The position numbers were made by a program, and so were the translations under genes. A stretch of 64,000 bases of DNA from Streptomyces griseoincarnatus (lineage in GTDB: Bacteria; Actinomycetota; Actinomycetes; Streptomycetales; Streptomycetaceae): contig BMTH01000008.1 in the NCBI GenBank assembly GCA_014649575.1, positions 1 to 64,000 on the forward strand, read 5' to 3'. The notes under the pieces are model-generated. The model was not told the origin of the DNA. It worked only from the letters and a program-made list of their open reading frames with translations, and searched no databases. Shown in pieces: positions 51,077-59,397 of this stretch; the stretch's first letter is position 1, and the number at the start of each line of letters is the position of its first letter.

Positions 51077-52174
51077 ATGAGCGCCACGGTGAAGGACCGG
51101 CTGAAGAAGCACTTCGTGAACCACGTCGCTCTCGTCATCGACAAGTCCGGTTCGATGCGGGGCCACTCGGAGCAACTGGTGCGCGTCGTGGACGAGTTCG
51201 TGAAGGGGCTCGCGGAGGAGTCGGACCGGCTCGGGCACGAGACGCGGATCAGCCTCTACGCCTTCGACCACCTCGTCGAGAACCTGGTGTGGGACATGGA
51301 CGTGAAGCATCTGCCGTCCATGCGTGGCCTGTACACCGTGGAGAACGGCGCGACCGCGCTGATCCAGGCGTCGGTGAAGGCGCTCGACGACCTCGGGCAC
51401 ATATGGGAGGAGTACGGCGAGCACAGCTTCCTCCAGGTCGTCGTCACCGACGGCGAGGAGAACGCCTCCGGCGCCGACACGACGGGTGCGCGACACGACC
51501 TCATGCCCGACGGGCGTGCCGTCCTGGACGAGTGGCGGAGCAGGATCGCCGACAAGATGAACACCCTGCCCGACCACTGGACGTCGGCCATCATGGTGCC
51601 GAACTCCCTGGCCAAGCGCACCGCCCAGCAGTACGGCTTCCCGACGGGCAACATCTCGATCTGGGACGCCGACTCCGACCAGGGCGTCGAGGAGGCCATC
51701 GGCGCCGTCAAGACGGCCGCGACCAGGTTCCTGCGCGACCGCGAGCAGGGCGTGCGGGGCACGCGGAACCTCTTCGCCATGGGGCAGGACCTGAGCGCGG
51801 CGGACGTGGCGTCGAACCTCCAGGCCCTAGACGCCGGCAAGTACGTGCTCATCCCGGTGGACCAGCGCACGTCGATCCGCGAATTCGTCACCAGCGCCGG
51901 GCATCCGTACAAGACCGGCTGCGCCTTCTACGAGCTGTCCAAGCGCGAGAAGGTGCAGGCGAACAAGCAGATAGCCGTGGCGGAGAAGGACCCGGCGACC
52001 GGCCGCACGACCGGCAGGGTGTTCACCGGCCCCGCCGCCCGCCGGCTCCTGGGCCTGCCCGCGACCGAGGTCACGGTGGCGCCGGGGAGCAACGACGCCT
52101 ACACGGTGTTCGTCCAGTCGACCTCGGTCAACCGGAAGCTGGTTCCGGGGACCAGGCTGCTCGTGCTGCTCTGA
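51077..52174 (+). CDS. vWA domain protein of unknown function
   Basis: 365 residues from ATG 51077, chosen because GAAAGGG lies about 9 nt upstream; ATG 51068 is too close to it. The vWA MIDAS motif is at the N-terminus (VALVIDKSGSMRGH, D22), with a later TALIQASVKALDD and VVVTDGEEN. The C-terminal 150 residues are unrecognised. There is no signal or membrane segment. No AAA+ partner is adjacent, unlike the other vWA gene in this window. It is a single gene ending at a strong terminator. Confidence 0.8.
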   Translation: MSATVKDRLKKHFVNHVALVIDKSGSMRGHSEQLVRVVDEFVKGLAEESDRLGHETRISLYAFDHLVENLVWDMDVKHLPSMRGLYTVENGATALIQASVKALDDLGHIWEEYGEHSFLQVVVTDGEENASGADTTGARHDLMPDGRAVLDEWRSRIADKMNTLPDHWTSAIMVPNSLAKRTAQQYGFPTGNISIWDADSDQGVEEAIGAVKTAATRFLRDREQGVRGTRNLFAMGQDLSAADVASNLQALDAGKYVLIPVDQRTSIREFVTSAGHPYKTGCAFYELSKREKVQANKQIAVAEKDPATGRTTGRVFTGPAARRLLGLPATEVTVAPGSNDAYTVFVQSTSVNRKLVPGTRLLVLL

Positions 52175-52280
52175 CCTCGACCGGCCTCGCCCTGCACGGC
52201 CGGCCGCTGATCACCGACATCACGGTGCCGGCGGGGAAGGCCGCCTGAGCCGTCCTGACCGGTCGGTGCCCCTGACACGC

Positions 52281-52316
52281 TTCGAGGGCCCCGACCGTCC
52301 GGTCGGGGCCCTCGAA
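52281..52316. terminator. Bidirectional terminator between vWA gene and tRNA-Leu
   Basis: Perfect 17-bp stem (52281-52297 with 52300-52316) and a minimal loop. It can end the vWA transcript and, in the other direction, the tRNA transcript 8 nt away. Confidence 0.85.
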
Positions 52317-52324
52317 GGAGGAAG

Positions 52325-52409
52325 TGTCCGAGGGGGGACTTGAACCCCCACGCCCGATAAAGGGCACTAGCACCTCAAGCTAGCGCGTCTGCCATTCCGC
52401 CACCCGGAC
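52325..52409 (-). tRNA. tRNA-Leu (anticodon GAG)
   Basis: Read on the minus strand, an 85-nt class II tRNA begins GTCCGGGTGGCGGAATGG and ends CTCGGACA. The anticodon stem-loop is CTAGC-TTGAGGT-GCTAG with anticodon GAG. A variable arm (TGCCCTTTATCGGGCG) and the T-loop GTTCAAGTC follow. The CCA end is not encoded. Confidence 0.95.
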
Positions 52410-52509
52410 AAGGTGTCTGCCGCGTGCGGGGTGATCCCCCGCGGCGACATGGACAACCATACCAAGGTTTAGGAGTGCCTTTCACCTGCGTTTCCGTCGT
52501 CCCGGGGAG

Positions 52510-52528
52510 GCGCCGGACGGTCCGGCGC
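52510..52528 (-). terminator. Terminator candidate downstream of the ALDH gene
   Basis: Perfect 9-1-9 GC dyad (GCGCCGGAC, GTCCGGCGC) 31 nt beyond the ALDH stop. The one-base centre means the physical loop would open a few pairs. Confidence 0.45.
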
Positions 52529-52559
52529 ACGCCCCGTGCGGCCGAGGGCCGCGGACGGC

Positions 52560-54101
52560 TCAGGGGGTCAGCCGGTGGTCCGGGAAGTTCCCCGGCAGCC
52601 TCTCCCCCGCCGGGCCCCGGGTGACCGCCCGGACGAGGAGCTCGCCGCCGACGAAGGCGCCCCGCCAGGACGCGCCGAAGCCGCCGAACAGCTCGTCCCG
52701 GTCTCCCCGGGAGCGCGGCACCCCGTGCCCGATCTTGAACGCGCGGATGTGCGGGGCGAGCCGCTCGAAGGTGGCGCGTTCGTCCGTGGAGAGGGTGGCC
52801 ACCAGCGCGCCGTTGGACGCGTTCATGGCGGCCAGCAGCTCCGCCTCCGTGTCGACCAGCACGATCGTGTCCACCGGGCCGAACGGCTCCGCGTGGTGCA
52901 GCGGGGAGGAGCGGGGCGGATTCAGCAGCGTGACCGGCTGGAGGTACGCCGACGTGTCCTGGCCGGGCAGGAAGCGGGCGTCGGCCGGGGTGCCGCGGTG
53001 CAGCGGGACGGCGCCCCGGTCGATCGCCTCGGCGACCTGGTCGTCCAGTTCCTTAGCCTTGGCCGCGTTGATCACGGGGCCGAAGTCGAGCGCCGGGTAC
53101 GGGTCGTCCGGGTGCTCGACGGCGAGGGGGTGGCCGATCCGCAGGGCGCGGACCGCGGGGAGGTAGGCGGCGAGGAACGCGTCGAAGAGGCTGCGCTGGA
53201 CGACGAAGCGCGGGTAGGCCGTGCAGCGCTGCTTGCCGTAGTCGAAGAGCTTGGGGATGAGCGCGCCGAGGGTGTCCCAGTCCGTGTGGTTCCAGATGCC
53301 CCAGGTGTTCAGCCCCTCCTGTTCGAGGATGTGCCGTTTGCCCAGGTCGGCAACCGCGGTGGCGACCGCGGCGCCGGTGTCGCGGCCGCCGACGAAGGAG
53401 ACGCAGCCGATCTCCGGCGCCCGCACCAGCGCCTCGGACAGCTCGCCGCCGCTGCCGCTGACGAGGGTGACCGGGACGCCCTCGCGGGCGGCGAGCGCCG
53501 TGGCCAGGGTGAGGCAGGCGACGCCGCCGTCGGTCGGGGTCTTGGCGACGACCGCGTTGCCGGCAAGCGTCTGCACCAGCAGGGCGTGGACCAGCACGCT
53601 CATCGGGTAGTTCCAGCTGGCGATGTTGGAGACGGGCCCGTCGAGCGGGGCGCGGCCGTCCAGCATGGTGTCGATGCCGTCGACGTACCAGCGCACGCCG
53701 TCGATGGCCCGGTCGACGTCGGCGCGGGCGAGCCGCCAGGGCTTGCCGATCTCCCAGACGAGCAGGAGTGCGAGCAGGTCGCGGTGTTCGGCGAGCGCGT
53801 CGAGGGTGGCGGCGACGCGGGCGCGGCGTTCCGGCAGCGGGACGTGGCGCCAGGCGCGGTGCTGGTCCAGGGCCGCGCGTACGGCCTGCCGGGCGGTGGC
53901 CCGGTCCAGGCGGGGCGGTCCCGCGACGGGGGTGCCGTCGACGGGGCTCACGGCGGGCAGCGCCCGGCCGTCGGCCTGCCAGGCGGCGTTCCAGAGGTTG
54001 AGGACGCGGTCGTCACGGAAGGCCTCCGGGGCGACGGTCAGGCAGCGTTGCCAGGCGTCGTCCCAGGAGGTGCCGGACTTGAGGGTGAGGGTGGGTGGCA
54101 T
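52560..54101 (-). CDS. Aldehyde dehydrogenase family protein
   Basis: 513 residues. ALDH motifs: NYPMSVLVHALLVQTLAGNAVVAKTP (cofactor region), the general base in LEQEGLNTWG and the catalytic Cys in DYGKQRCTAYPRFVV, then FGPVDTIVLVD. ATG 54101 was preferred because residues upstream are low-complexity repeats. It is downstream of sucC-sucD after a 144-nt spacer. In this acyl-CoA locus it could oxidise glyoxylate or succinate semialdehyde, or act as an acyl-CoA reductase; the substrate is unproven. Confidence 0.85.
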   Translation of the reverse strand: MPPTLTLKSGTSWDDAWQRCLTVAPEAFRDDRVLNLWNAAWQADGRALPAVSPVDGTPVAGPPRLDRATARQAVRAALDQHRAWRHVPLPERRARVAATLDALAEHRDLLALLLVWEIGKPWRLARADVDRAIDGVRWYVDGIDTMLDGRAPLDGPVSNIASWNYPMSVLVHALLVQTLAGNAVVAKTPTDGGVACLTLATALAAREGVPVTLVSGSGGELSEALVRAPEIGCVSFVGGRDTGAAVATAVADLGKRHILEQEGLNTWGIWNHTDWDTLGALIPKLFDYGKQRCTAYPRFVVQRSLFDAFLAAYLPAVRALRIGHPLAVEHPDDPYPALDFGPVINAAKAKELDDQVAEAIDRGAVPLHRGTPADARFLPGQDTSAYLQPVTLLNPPRSSPLHHAEPFGPVDTIVLVDTEAELLAAMNASNGALVATLSTDERATFERLAPHIRAFKIGHGVPRSRGDRDELFGGFGASWRGAFVGGELLVRAVTRGPAGERLPGNFPDHRLTP

Positions 54102-54149
54102 ACGGTTCGCTCCGCTCTCGGTGCACGGTCGAGAGATCAGGGGGCTGCC

Positions 54150-54197
54150 CCGGAAGCTTCGGGGGCCGGTGAGCCGGAAGATTCGGGGGCCGGTGAG
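54150..54197. repeat. Tandem 24-bp direct repeat
   Basis: Two copies (54150-54173, 54174-54197) that differ at one base, each containing TTCGGGGGCCGGTGAG, in the spacer between sucD and the ALDH gene. A partial third copy follows. Confidence 0.8.
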
Positions 54198-54245
54198 CCG
54201 GGAGGTCAACGGCTGAAGCCGGGCGATCAGGGGCCCGCGGGCAGG

Positions 54246-55130
54246 TCAGGCGCCGGAGTCCAGCACGGCCAGCACGTGCCGCGCCGTCTCCGTAGGGGTG
54301 CGGCCGACCCGCACGCCTGCCGCCTCCAGGGCCTGCTGCTTCGCCCGTGCCGTACCGGAGGATCCGGAGACGATCGCGCCGGCGTGGCCCATCGTGCGGC
54401 CCTCGGGGGCGGTGAAGCCGGCGATGTAGCCGACGACGGGCTTGGTGACGTGGTCGCGGATGTAGGCCGCCGCGCGTTCCTCCGCGTCACCGCCGATCTC
54501 GCCGATGAGGACGATCAGGTCGGTCTCGGGGTCCTCCTGGAAGGCCGTGAGGCAGTCGATGTGGGTGGTGCCGACGACGGGGTCGCCGCCGATGCCGACG
54601 CAGGTGGAGAAGCCGATGTCGCGCAGCTCGTACATCAGCTGGTAGGTGAGGGTGCCGGACTTGGAGACCAGGCCGATGCGGCCGGGTTTGGTGATGTCGG
54701 CGGGGATGATGCCCGCGCCCGACTGGCCGGGGCTGATCAGGCCGGGGCAGTTGGGGCCGATGACCCGGGTGCCGCGCTTTCGCGCGCGGTCGAGGAAGGC
54801 GACGGAGTCGTGGACGGGGACGCCCTCGGTGATGACGACGGCGAGACCGATGCCGGCGTCGGCGGCCTCGGTCACCGCGGCCTTGGTGAAGGCGGGCGGT
54901 ACGAAGACCACGGTGACGTCGGCTCCCGTCGCGTCCATGCCCTCGGCGACGGAGCCGAAGACGGGGACCGGCCGGTCAGGGAAGTCCACGGTGCGGCCTG
55001 CTTTGCGCGGGTTCACGCCGCCGACGACGTTCGTGCCGGCGGCGAGCATCCGCCGGGTGTGCTTCATGCCCTCGCCGCCGGTCATGCCCTGGACGAGGAT
55101 CTTGCTCTCCTTGGTGAGGTGGATCGCCAT
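54246..55130 (-). CDS. sucD: Succinyl-CoA ligase alpha subunit paralogue
   Basis: 294 residues, full length. The CoA-binding Rossmann start ILVQGMTGGEGMKHTRRM and the phospho-His segment GRTMGHAGAIVSG are intact. It forms an enzyme with the sucC product just upstream (14 nt), interconverting succinate, CoA and ATP/GTP with succinyl-CoA. Its place beside frc suggests it serves CoA transfer and not the TCA cycle. There is probably another sucCD elsewhere. Confidence 0.92.
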   Translation of the reverse strand: MAIHLTKESKILVQGMTGGEGMKHTRRMLAAGTNVVGGVNPRKAGRTVDFPDRPVPVFGSVAEGMDATGADVTVVFVPPAFTKAAVTEAADAGIGLAVVITEGVPVHDSVAFLDRARKRGTRVIGPNCPGLISPGQSGAGIIPADITKPGRIGLVSKSGTLTYQLMYELRDIGFSTCVGIGGDPVVGTTHIDCLTAFQEDPETDLIVLIGEIGGDAEERAAAYIRDHVTKPVVGYIAGFTAPEGRTMGHAGAIVSGSSGTARAKQQALEAAGVRVGRTPTETARHVLAVLDSGA

Positions 55131-55144
55131 GTCGTCCGGTCTCC

Positions 55145-56275
55145 TCAGGGTGTGGTGGCGAGGTGGGCGGCCCGGCTCGCGGCGCCGTCCATGGTGGTGA
55201 CCTGCTCGACGAGCGGGTGGGCGCGCTCGTCGAGGAGGGCGCGTCCGCGCTCGGCGTTGTTGCCGTCGAGGCGCACGACGAGCGGCTTGGTGAGCCGTAC
55301 GGTGTCCAGCGCGCGGACGATGCCGTCGGCGACCGCGTCGCAGGCGGTGATGCCGCCGAAGACGTTGACGAAGACGGACTTGACCGACGGGTCGGAGAGG
55401 ACGACGGACAGACCGTCGGCCATCACCTGGGCGGAGGCGCCGCCGCCGATGTCGAGGAAGTTGGCGGGGCGGGCGCCGCAGCCGGCGACCACGTCGAGGG
55501 TGGACATGACGAGTCCGGCACCGTTGCCGATGATGCCGACCTCGCCGTCGAGCTTGACGTAGTTGAGGCCCTTGGCGGCAGCCGCCGCTTCCAGCGGATC
55601 GTGACCCGTGTCGGCCTCGTCACCCCAACGCGCTTGCCGGAAAAGGGCGTTGTCGTCGAGGGTGACCTTGCCGTCGAGTGCCATGATCTGTCCGTCACGG
55701 GTGCTGACGAGCGGGTTGACCTCGACGAGGAGGGCGTCCTCGCGGACCAGGACCTCCCAGAGCCGGACCAGGATGTCGACGGTGCGGGCGGGCAGGCCCG
55801 CAGCGTCGGCGATGCGGGCGGCGACGGCCGGGGTGACGCCCTCGGCCGGGTCGACGGGGACGCGTGCGACGGCCCCGGGGCGGGTGGCGGCGACCTCCTC
55901 GATGTCCATGCCCCCTTCGGCGGAGGCGATGGCGAGGAAGCCGCCGGCGGCGCGGTCGAGGACGTAGGAGACGTAGAACTCGCTCTCGATGTCGACGGGT
56001 TGGGCAAGCATCACCGTCTCGACGGTGTGGCCCTTGATGTCCATGCCGAGGATCTGGCGTGCGGTGAGTTCGGCGGCGGCCGGGTCGGCGGCGAGCTTGA
56101 CGCCGCCCGCCTTGCCGCGTCCGCCGGTCTTGACCTGGGCCTTGACGACCACACGGCCGCCGAGCCTGCGGGCGATCTCGCGGGCCTGTTTGGGCGAGCC
56201 GGTGACCTCGGCCCGCGGCACCACGATGCCGTGGTCTGCGAAGAGTTCCCTTGCCTGGTGTTCGTACAGGTCCAT
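55145..56275 (-). CDS. sucC: Succinyl-CoA ligase beta subunit paralogue
   Basis: 376 residues. ATP-grasp domain: MDLYEHQARELFADHGIVVP, VVKAQVKTGGRGKAGGVKLA and LVEVNPLV; ligase/CoA domain: GNGAGLVMSTLDVVAGCG, NFLDIGGGA, FGGITACD. It is the first gene of the leftward sucC-sucD-ALDH set, divergent from the TPP decarboxylase gene across a 191-nt regulatory gap with an 8-8-8 palindrome. Confidence 0.92.
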   Translation of the reverse strand: MDLYEHQARELFADHGIVVPRAEVTGSPKQAREIARRLGGRVVVKAQVKTGGRGKAGGVKLAADPAAAELTARQILGMDIKGHTVETVMLAQPVDIESEFYVSYVLDRAAGGFLAIASAEGGMDIEEVAATRPGAVARVPVDPAEGVTPAVAARIADAAGLPARTVDILVRLWEVLVREDALLVEVNPLVSTRDGQIMALDGKVTLDDNALFRQARWGDEADTGHDPLEAAAAAKGLNYVKLDGEVGIIGNGAGLVMSTLDVVAGCGARPANFLDIGGGASAQVMADGLSVVLSDPSVKSVFVNVFGGITACDAVADGIVRALDTVRLTKPLVVRLDGNNAERGRALLDERAHPLVEQVTTMDGAASRAAHLATTP

Positions 56276-56388
56276 CTCGGCTCCTGCCTGTGACGTCGCC
56301 GGAGGGTCCGCGGAGGGCCGGGAACCGGCGACCGAAAAGTGCCGCGCACCCCCTGGACACCACCCATCGGATGCGGGATAACAAGGTT

Positions 56389-56412
56389 CATACAGTATTC
56401 GTCGACTGTATG
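56389..56412. promoter_or_regulatory. 8-8-8 palindromic operator in the divergent acyl-CoA promoter
   Basis: CATACAGT (56389-56396) and ACTGTATG (56405-56412) are perfect complements around an 8-nt spacer, in an AT-rich stretch between sucC and the decarboxylase gene. The size and spacing fit IclR- or GntR-type dimers. No such regulator gene is in the window. Confidence 0.65.
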
Positions 56413-56466
56413 CAATGTACCGCGAGAGCGTTCCCCACCCCCTAGGAAAGGGACAAGGACTTCGCC

Positions 56467-58149
56467 ATGCCCGACGACACCCAGGACGTCATCTCCGGCG
56501 GTCATCTCGTCGCCAAGGCCCTCAAGGCCGAGGGCGTCGACCGCATCTACACGCTGTGCGGCGGCCACATCATCGACATCTACGACGGCTGCGTCGACGA
56601 GGGCATCGAGGTCGTCGACGTACGGCACGAGCAGGTCGCCGCCCACGCCGCCGACGGCTACGCGCGCATCACCGGCAAGCCCGGCTGCGCGGTGGTCACG
56701 GCCGGACCGGGCACCACCGACGCCGTCACCGGGGTCGCCAACGCCTTCCGCGCGGAGTCCCCCATGCTGCTGATCGGCGGCCAAGGGGCGCTCACCCAGC
56801 ACAAGATGGGGTCACTCCAGGACCTCCCGCACGTCGACATGATGAACCCGATCACCAAGTTCGCGGCGACCGTGCCGGACACGGCGCGCGCGGCGGACAT
56901 GGTGTCGATGGCCTTCCGCGAGTGCTATCACGGCGCGCCCGGCCCCTCCTTCCTGGAGATCCCGCGCGACGTGCTGGACGCCAAGGTGCCCGCGGACAAG
57001 GCGCGGGTGCCGAAGGCGGGCGCCTACCGTGCCTCGACCCGCTCGCCCGGCGACCCGGAGGCGGTCGAGAAGCTGGCCGACCTGCTGGTGCACGCCGAGA
57101 AGCCGGCGATTCTGCTCGGCAGCCAGGTGTGGACGACCCGGGGCACCGAAGCGGCCGTCGAACTCGTCCGCACGCTCAACGTCCCCGCCTACATGAACGG
57201 CGCGGGGCGCGGCACGCTGCCGCCCGGGGACCCGCACCACTTCCAGCTGTCGCGCCGGTACGCGTTCTCGGGCGCCGACGTCATCGTCATCGTCGGCACG
57301 CCCTTCGACTTCCGCATGGGCTACGGCAAGCGGCTCTCCCCCGCCGCGACGGTCGTGCAGATCGACCTCGACTACCGCACGGTGGGCAAGAACCGCGACA
57401 TCGACCTCGGCATCGTCGGGGACGCGGGGCTGGTGCTGAAGGCGGTGACCGAGGCGGCCTCCGGGCGGGTCAACGGCGGTGCGTCGAAGCGCAAGGAGTG
57501 GCTGGACGAGCTGCGCGCGGCCGAGCAGACCGCCCTGGAGAAGCGGCTGCCGCAGCTGCGCTCGGACGCCTCACCGATCCACCCCTACCGGCTGGTGAGC
57601 GAGATCAACGACTTCCTCACCGAGGACTCGGTCTACATCGGCGACGGCGGTGACATCGTCACCTTCTCCGGGCAGGTCGTGCAGCCCAAGTCGCCCGGCC
57701 ACTGGATGGACCCGGGGCCGCTCGGGACGCTCGGCGTCGGTGTGCCGTTCGTGCTGGCCGCCAAGCAGGCGCGGCCCGACAAGGAGGTCGTCGCGCTGTT
57801 CGGCGACGGCGCGTTCTCCCTGACCGGCTGGGACTTCGAGACGCTGGTCCGCTACGACCTGCCGTTCGTCGGCATCGTCGGCAACAACTCCTCGATGAAC
57901 CAGATCCGTTACGGCCAGGCCGCCAAGTACGGCAAGGACCGGGAGCGGGTCGGCAACACCCTCGGGGACGTCCGCTACGACGAGTTCGCGCGGATGCTCG
58001 GTGGGTACGGCGAGGAGGTCCGCGACCCCGCCGACATCGGCCCCGCGCTGCGCCGCGCCCGGGAGTCGGGCAAGCCGTCGCTGATCAACGTCTGGGTGGA
58101 CCCGGACGCGTACGCCCCCGGAACCATGAACCAGACCATGTACAAGTGA
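56467..58149 (+). CDS. TPP-dependent decarboxylase, predicted oxalyl-CoA decarboxylase role
   Basis: 560 residues, acetolactate-synthase-like. Catalytic Glu55 (VRHEQVAAHAADGYAR), a central domain (SQVWTTRGTEAAVELV), and the TPP/Mg motif GDGAFSLTGWDFET (from about 445) with NNSSMNQ. It is followed by frc 11 nt downstream, which argues for oxalyl-CoA decarboxylation to formyl-CoA. However, the region after GPGTTDAVTG (NAFRAESPMLLIGGQG, MGSLQDLPHVDMM) reads like acetolactate-synthase relatives and lacks the SGSS/DLQQGDYEELD block of classical Oxc. The substrate is therefore inferred from context only. Confidence 0.78.
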   Translation: MPDDTQDVISGGHLVAKALKAEGVDRIYTLCGGHIIDIYDGCVDEGIEVVDVRHEQVAAHAADGYARITGKPGCAVVTAGPGTTDAVTGVANAFRAESPMLLIGGQGALTQHKMGSLQDLPHVDMMNPITKFAATVPDTARAADMVSMAFRECYHGAPGPSFLEIPRDVLDAKVPADKARVPKAGAYRASTRSPGDPEAVEKLADLLVHAEKPAILLGSQVWTTRGTEAAVELVRTLNVPAYMNGAGRGTLPPGDPHHFQLSRRYAFSGADVIVIVGTPFDFRMGYGKRLSPAATVVQIDLDYRTVGKNRDIDLGIVGDAGLVLKAVTEAASGRVNGGASKRKEWLDELRAAEQTALEKRLPQLRSDASPIHPYRLVSEINDFLTEDSVYIGDGGDIVTFSGQVVQPKSPGHWMDPGPLGTLGVGVPFVLAAKQARPDKEVVALFGDGAFSLTGWDFETLVRYDLPFVGIVGNNSSMNQIRYGQAAKYGKDRERVGNTLGDVRYDEFARMLGGYGEEVRDPADIGPALRRARESGKPSLINVWVDPDAYAPGTMNQTMYK

Positions 58150-58160
58150 GGTGCACGCCC

Positions 58161-59393
58161 ATGACCCCCAAGGCACTTGAGGGCATCCGCGTCCTCGACA
58201 TGACCCACGTCCAGTCCGGGCCGTCCGCGACCCAGCTGCTGGCCTGGCTCGGCGCCGACGTCGTCAAGCTGGAGGCGCCCACGGGTGACATCACGCGCAG
58301 GCAGCTGCGCGACCTGCCGGACGCCGACTCCCTGTACTTCACGATGCTCAACTGCAACAAGCGGAGCATCACCCTGAACACCAAGACCGAGCGCGGCAAG
58401 GAGATCCTCACCGAGCTGATCCGGCGTTCGGACGTCATGGTCGAGAACTTCGGTCCGGGCGCCATCGACCGGATGGGATTCACCTGGGACCGCATCAAGG
58501 AGATCAACCCGCGGATCGTCTACGCCTCCATCAAGGGCTTCGGCGACGGCCCGTACACCAACTTCAAGGCGTACGAGGTCGTCGCGCAGGCGATGGGCGG
58601 GTCGATGTCGACGACCGGCTTCGAGGACGGGCCGCCGCTCGCGACCGGCGCGCAGATCGGTGACTCGGGCACGGGCGTGCACGCGGTGGCCGGCATCCTC
58701 GCCGCGCTGTTCCAGCGGGAGCGCACCGGGCGCGGGCAGCGGGTGAACGTGGCCATGCAGCACGCGGTGCTCAACCTCTGCCGGGTGAAGCTGCGCGACC
58801 AGCAGCGCCTGGCGCACGGGCCGCTCGCCGAGTACCCGAACGAGGACTTCGGCGACGAGGTGCCCCGCTCGGGCAACGCGTCCGGAGGCGGTCAGCCCGG
58901 CTGGGCCGTGAAGTGCGCGCCGGGCGGCCCGAACGACTACGTGTACGTCATCGTGCAGCCCGTCGGGTGGAAGCCGGTCAGCGAGCTGATCGGCCGGCCG
59001 GAACTGGCGGACGACCCCGAGTGGGCGACGCCGGAGGCCCGGCTGCCGAAGCTCAACAAGATGTTCCAGCTGATCGAGGAGTGGTCCTCGACGCTCCCCA
59101 AGTGGGAGGTGCTGGAGCGGCTGAACGCGCACAACATCCCGTGCGGGCCGATCCTGTCCACCAAGGAGATCATCGAGGACCGCTCGCTGGTGGCCAACGA
59201 GATGGTGGTGACGGTCCCGCATCCGGAGCGCGGGGAGTTCGTCACCGTGGGCAGCCCGCTGAAGCTGTCCGACTCCCCCGTGGACGTGGTCGCCTCCCCG
59301 CTGCTCGGCGAGCACAACGAAGAGGTCTACGTCGGCGAACTCGGTCTCGGCGACGAGGAGTTGCATCTGCTCAAGTCGAACGGGGTGATCTGA
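58161..59393 (+). CDS. frc: Formyl-CoA:oxalate CoA-transferase (class III, Frc)
   Basis: 410 residues from ATG 58161 (GAGGTG upstream). Colinear with E. coli Frc as I recall it: LDMTHVQSGPSATQLLAWLGADV, TRRQLRDLPDADSLYFTMLN, NKRSI, LNLCRVKLRDQQRL, and the catalytic Asp in GDSGTG (D168; D169 in E. coli). GGGGQPGW-type glycine loop is present (SGGGQPGW). It transfers CoA to oxalate; a formyl-CoA or succinyl-CoA donor is possible here since sucCD lies in the divergent arm. It sits between the decarboxylase and the acyl-CoA ligase. Confidence 0.9.
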   Translation: MTPKALEGIRVLDMTHVQSGPSATQLLAWLGADVVKLEAPTGDITRRQLRDLPDADSLYFTMLNCNKRSITLNTKTERGKEILTELIRRSDVMVENFGPGAIDRMGFTWDRIKEINPRIVYASIKGFGDGPYTNFKAYEVVAQAMGGSMSTTGFEDGPPLATGAQIGDSGTGVHAVAGILAALFQRERTGRGQRVNVAMQHAVLNLCRVKLRDQQRLAHGPLAEYPNEDFGDEVPRSGNASGGGQPGWAVKCAPGGPNDYVYVIVQPVGWKPVSELIGRPELADDPEWATPEARLPKLNKMFQLIEEWSSTLPKWEVLERLNAHNIPCGPILSTKEIIEDRSLVANEMVVTVPHPERGEFVTVGSPLKLSDSPVDVVASPLLGEHNEEVYVGELGLGDEELHLLKSNGVI

Positions 59394-59397
59394 GGTG

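Noticed and set aside
52325..52409. Attachment site of an integrated element at tRNA-Leu
   Set aside because: No direct repeat of the tRNA 3' end and no integrase or excisionase gene were seen in the window.
56467..58149. Canonical oxalyl-CoA decarboxylase (oxc) by homology
   Set aside because: Context supports the role, but the family's signature block is missing, so the gene symbol was not assigned.
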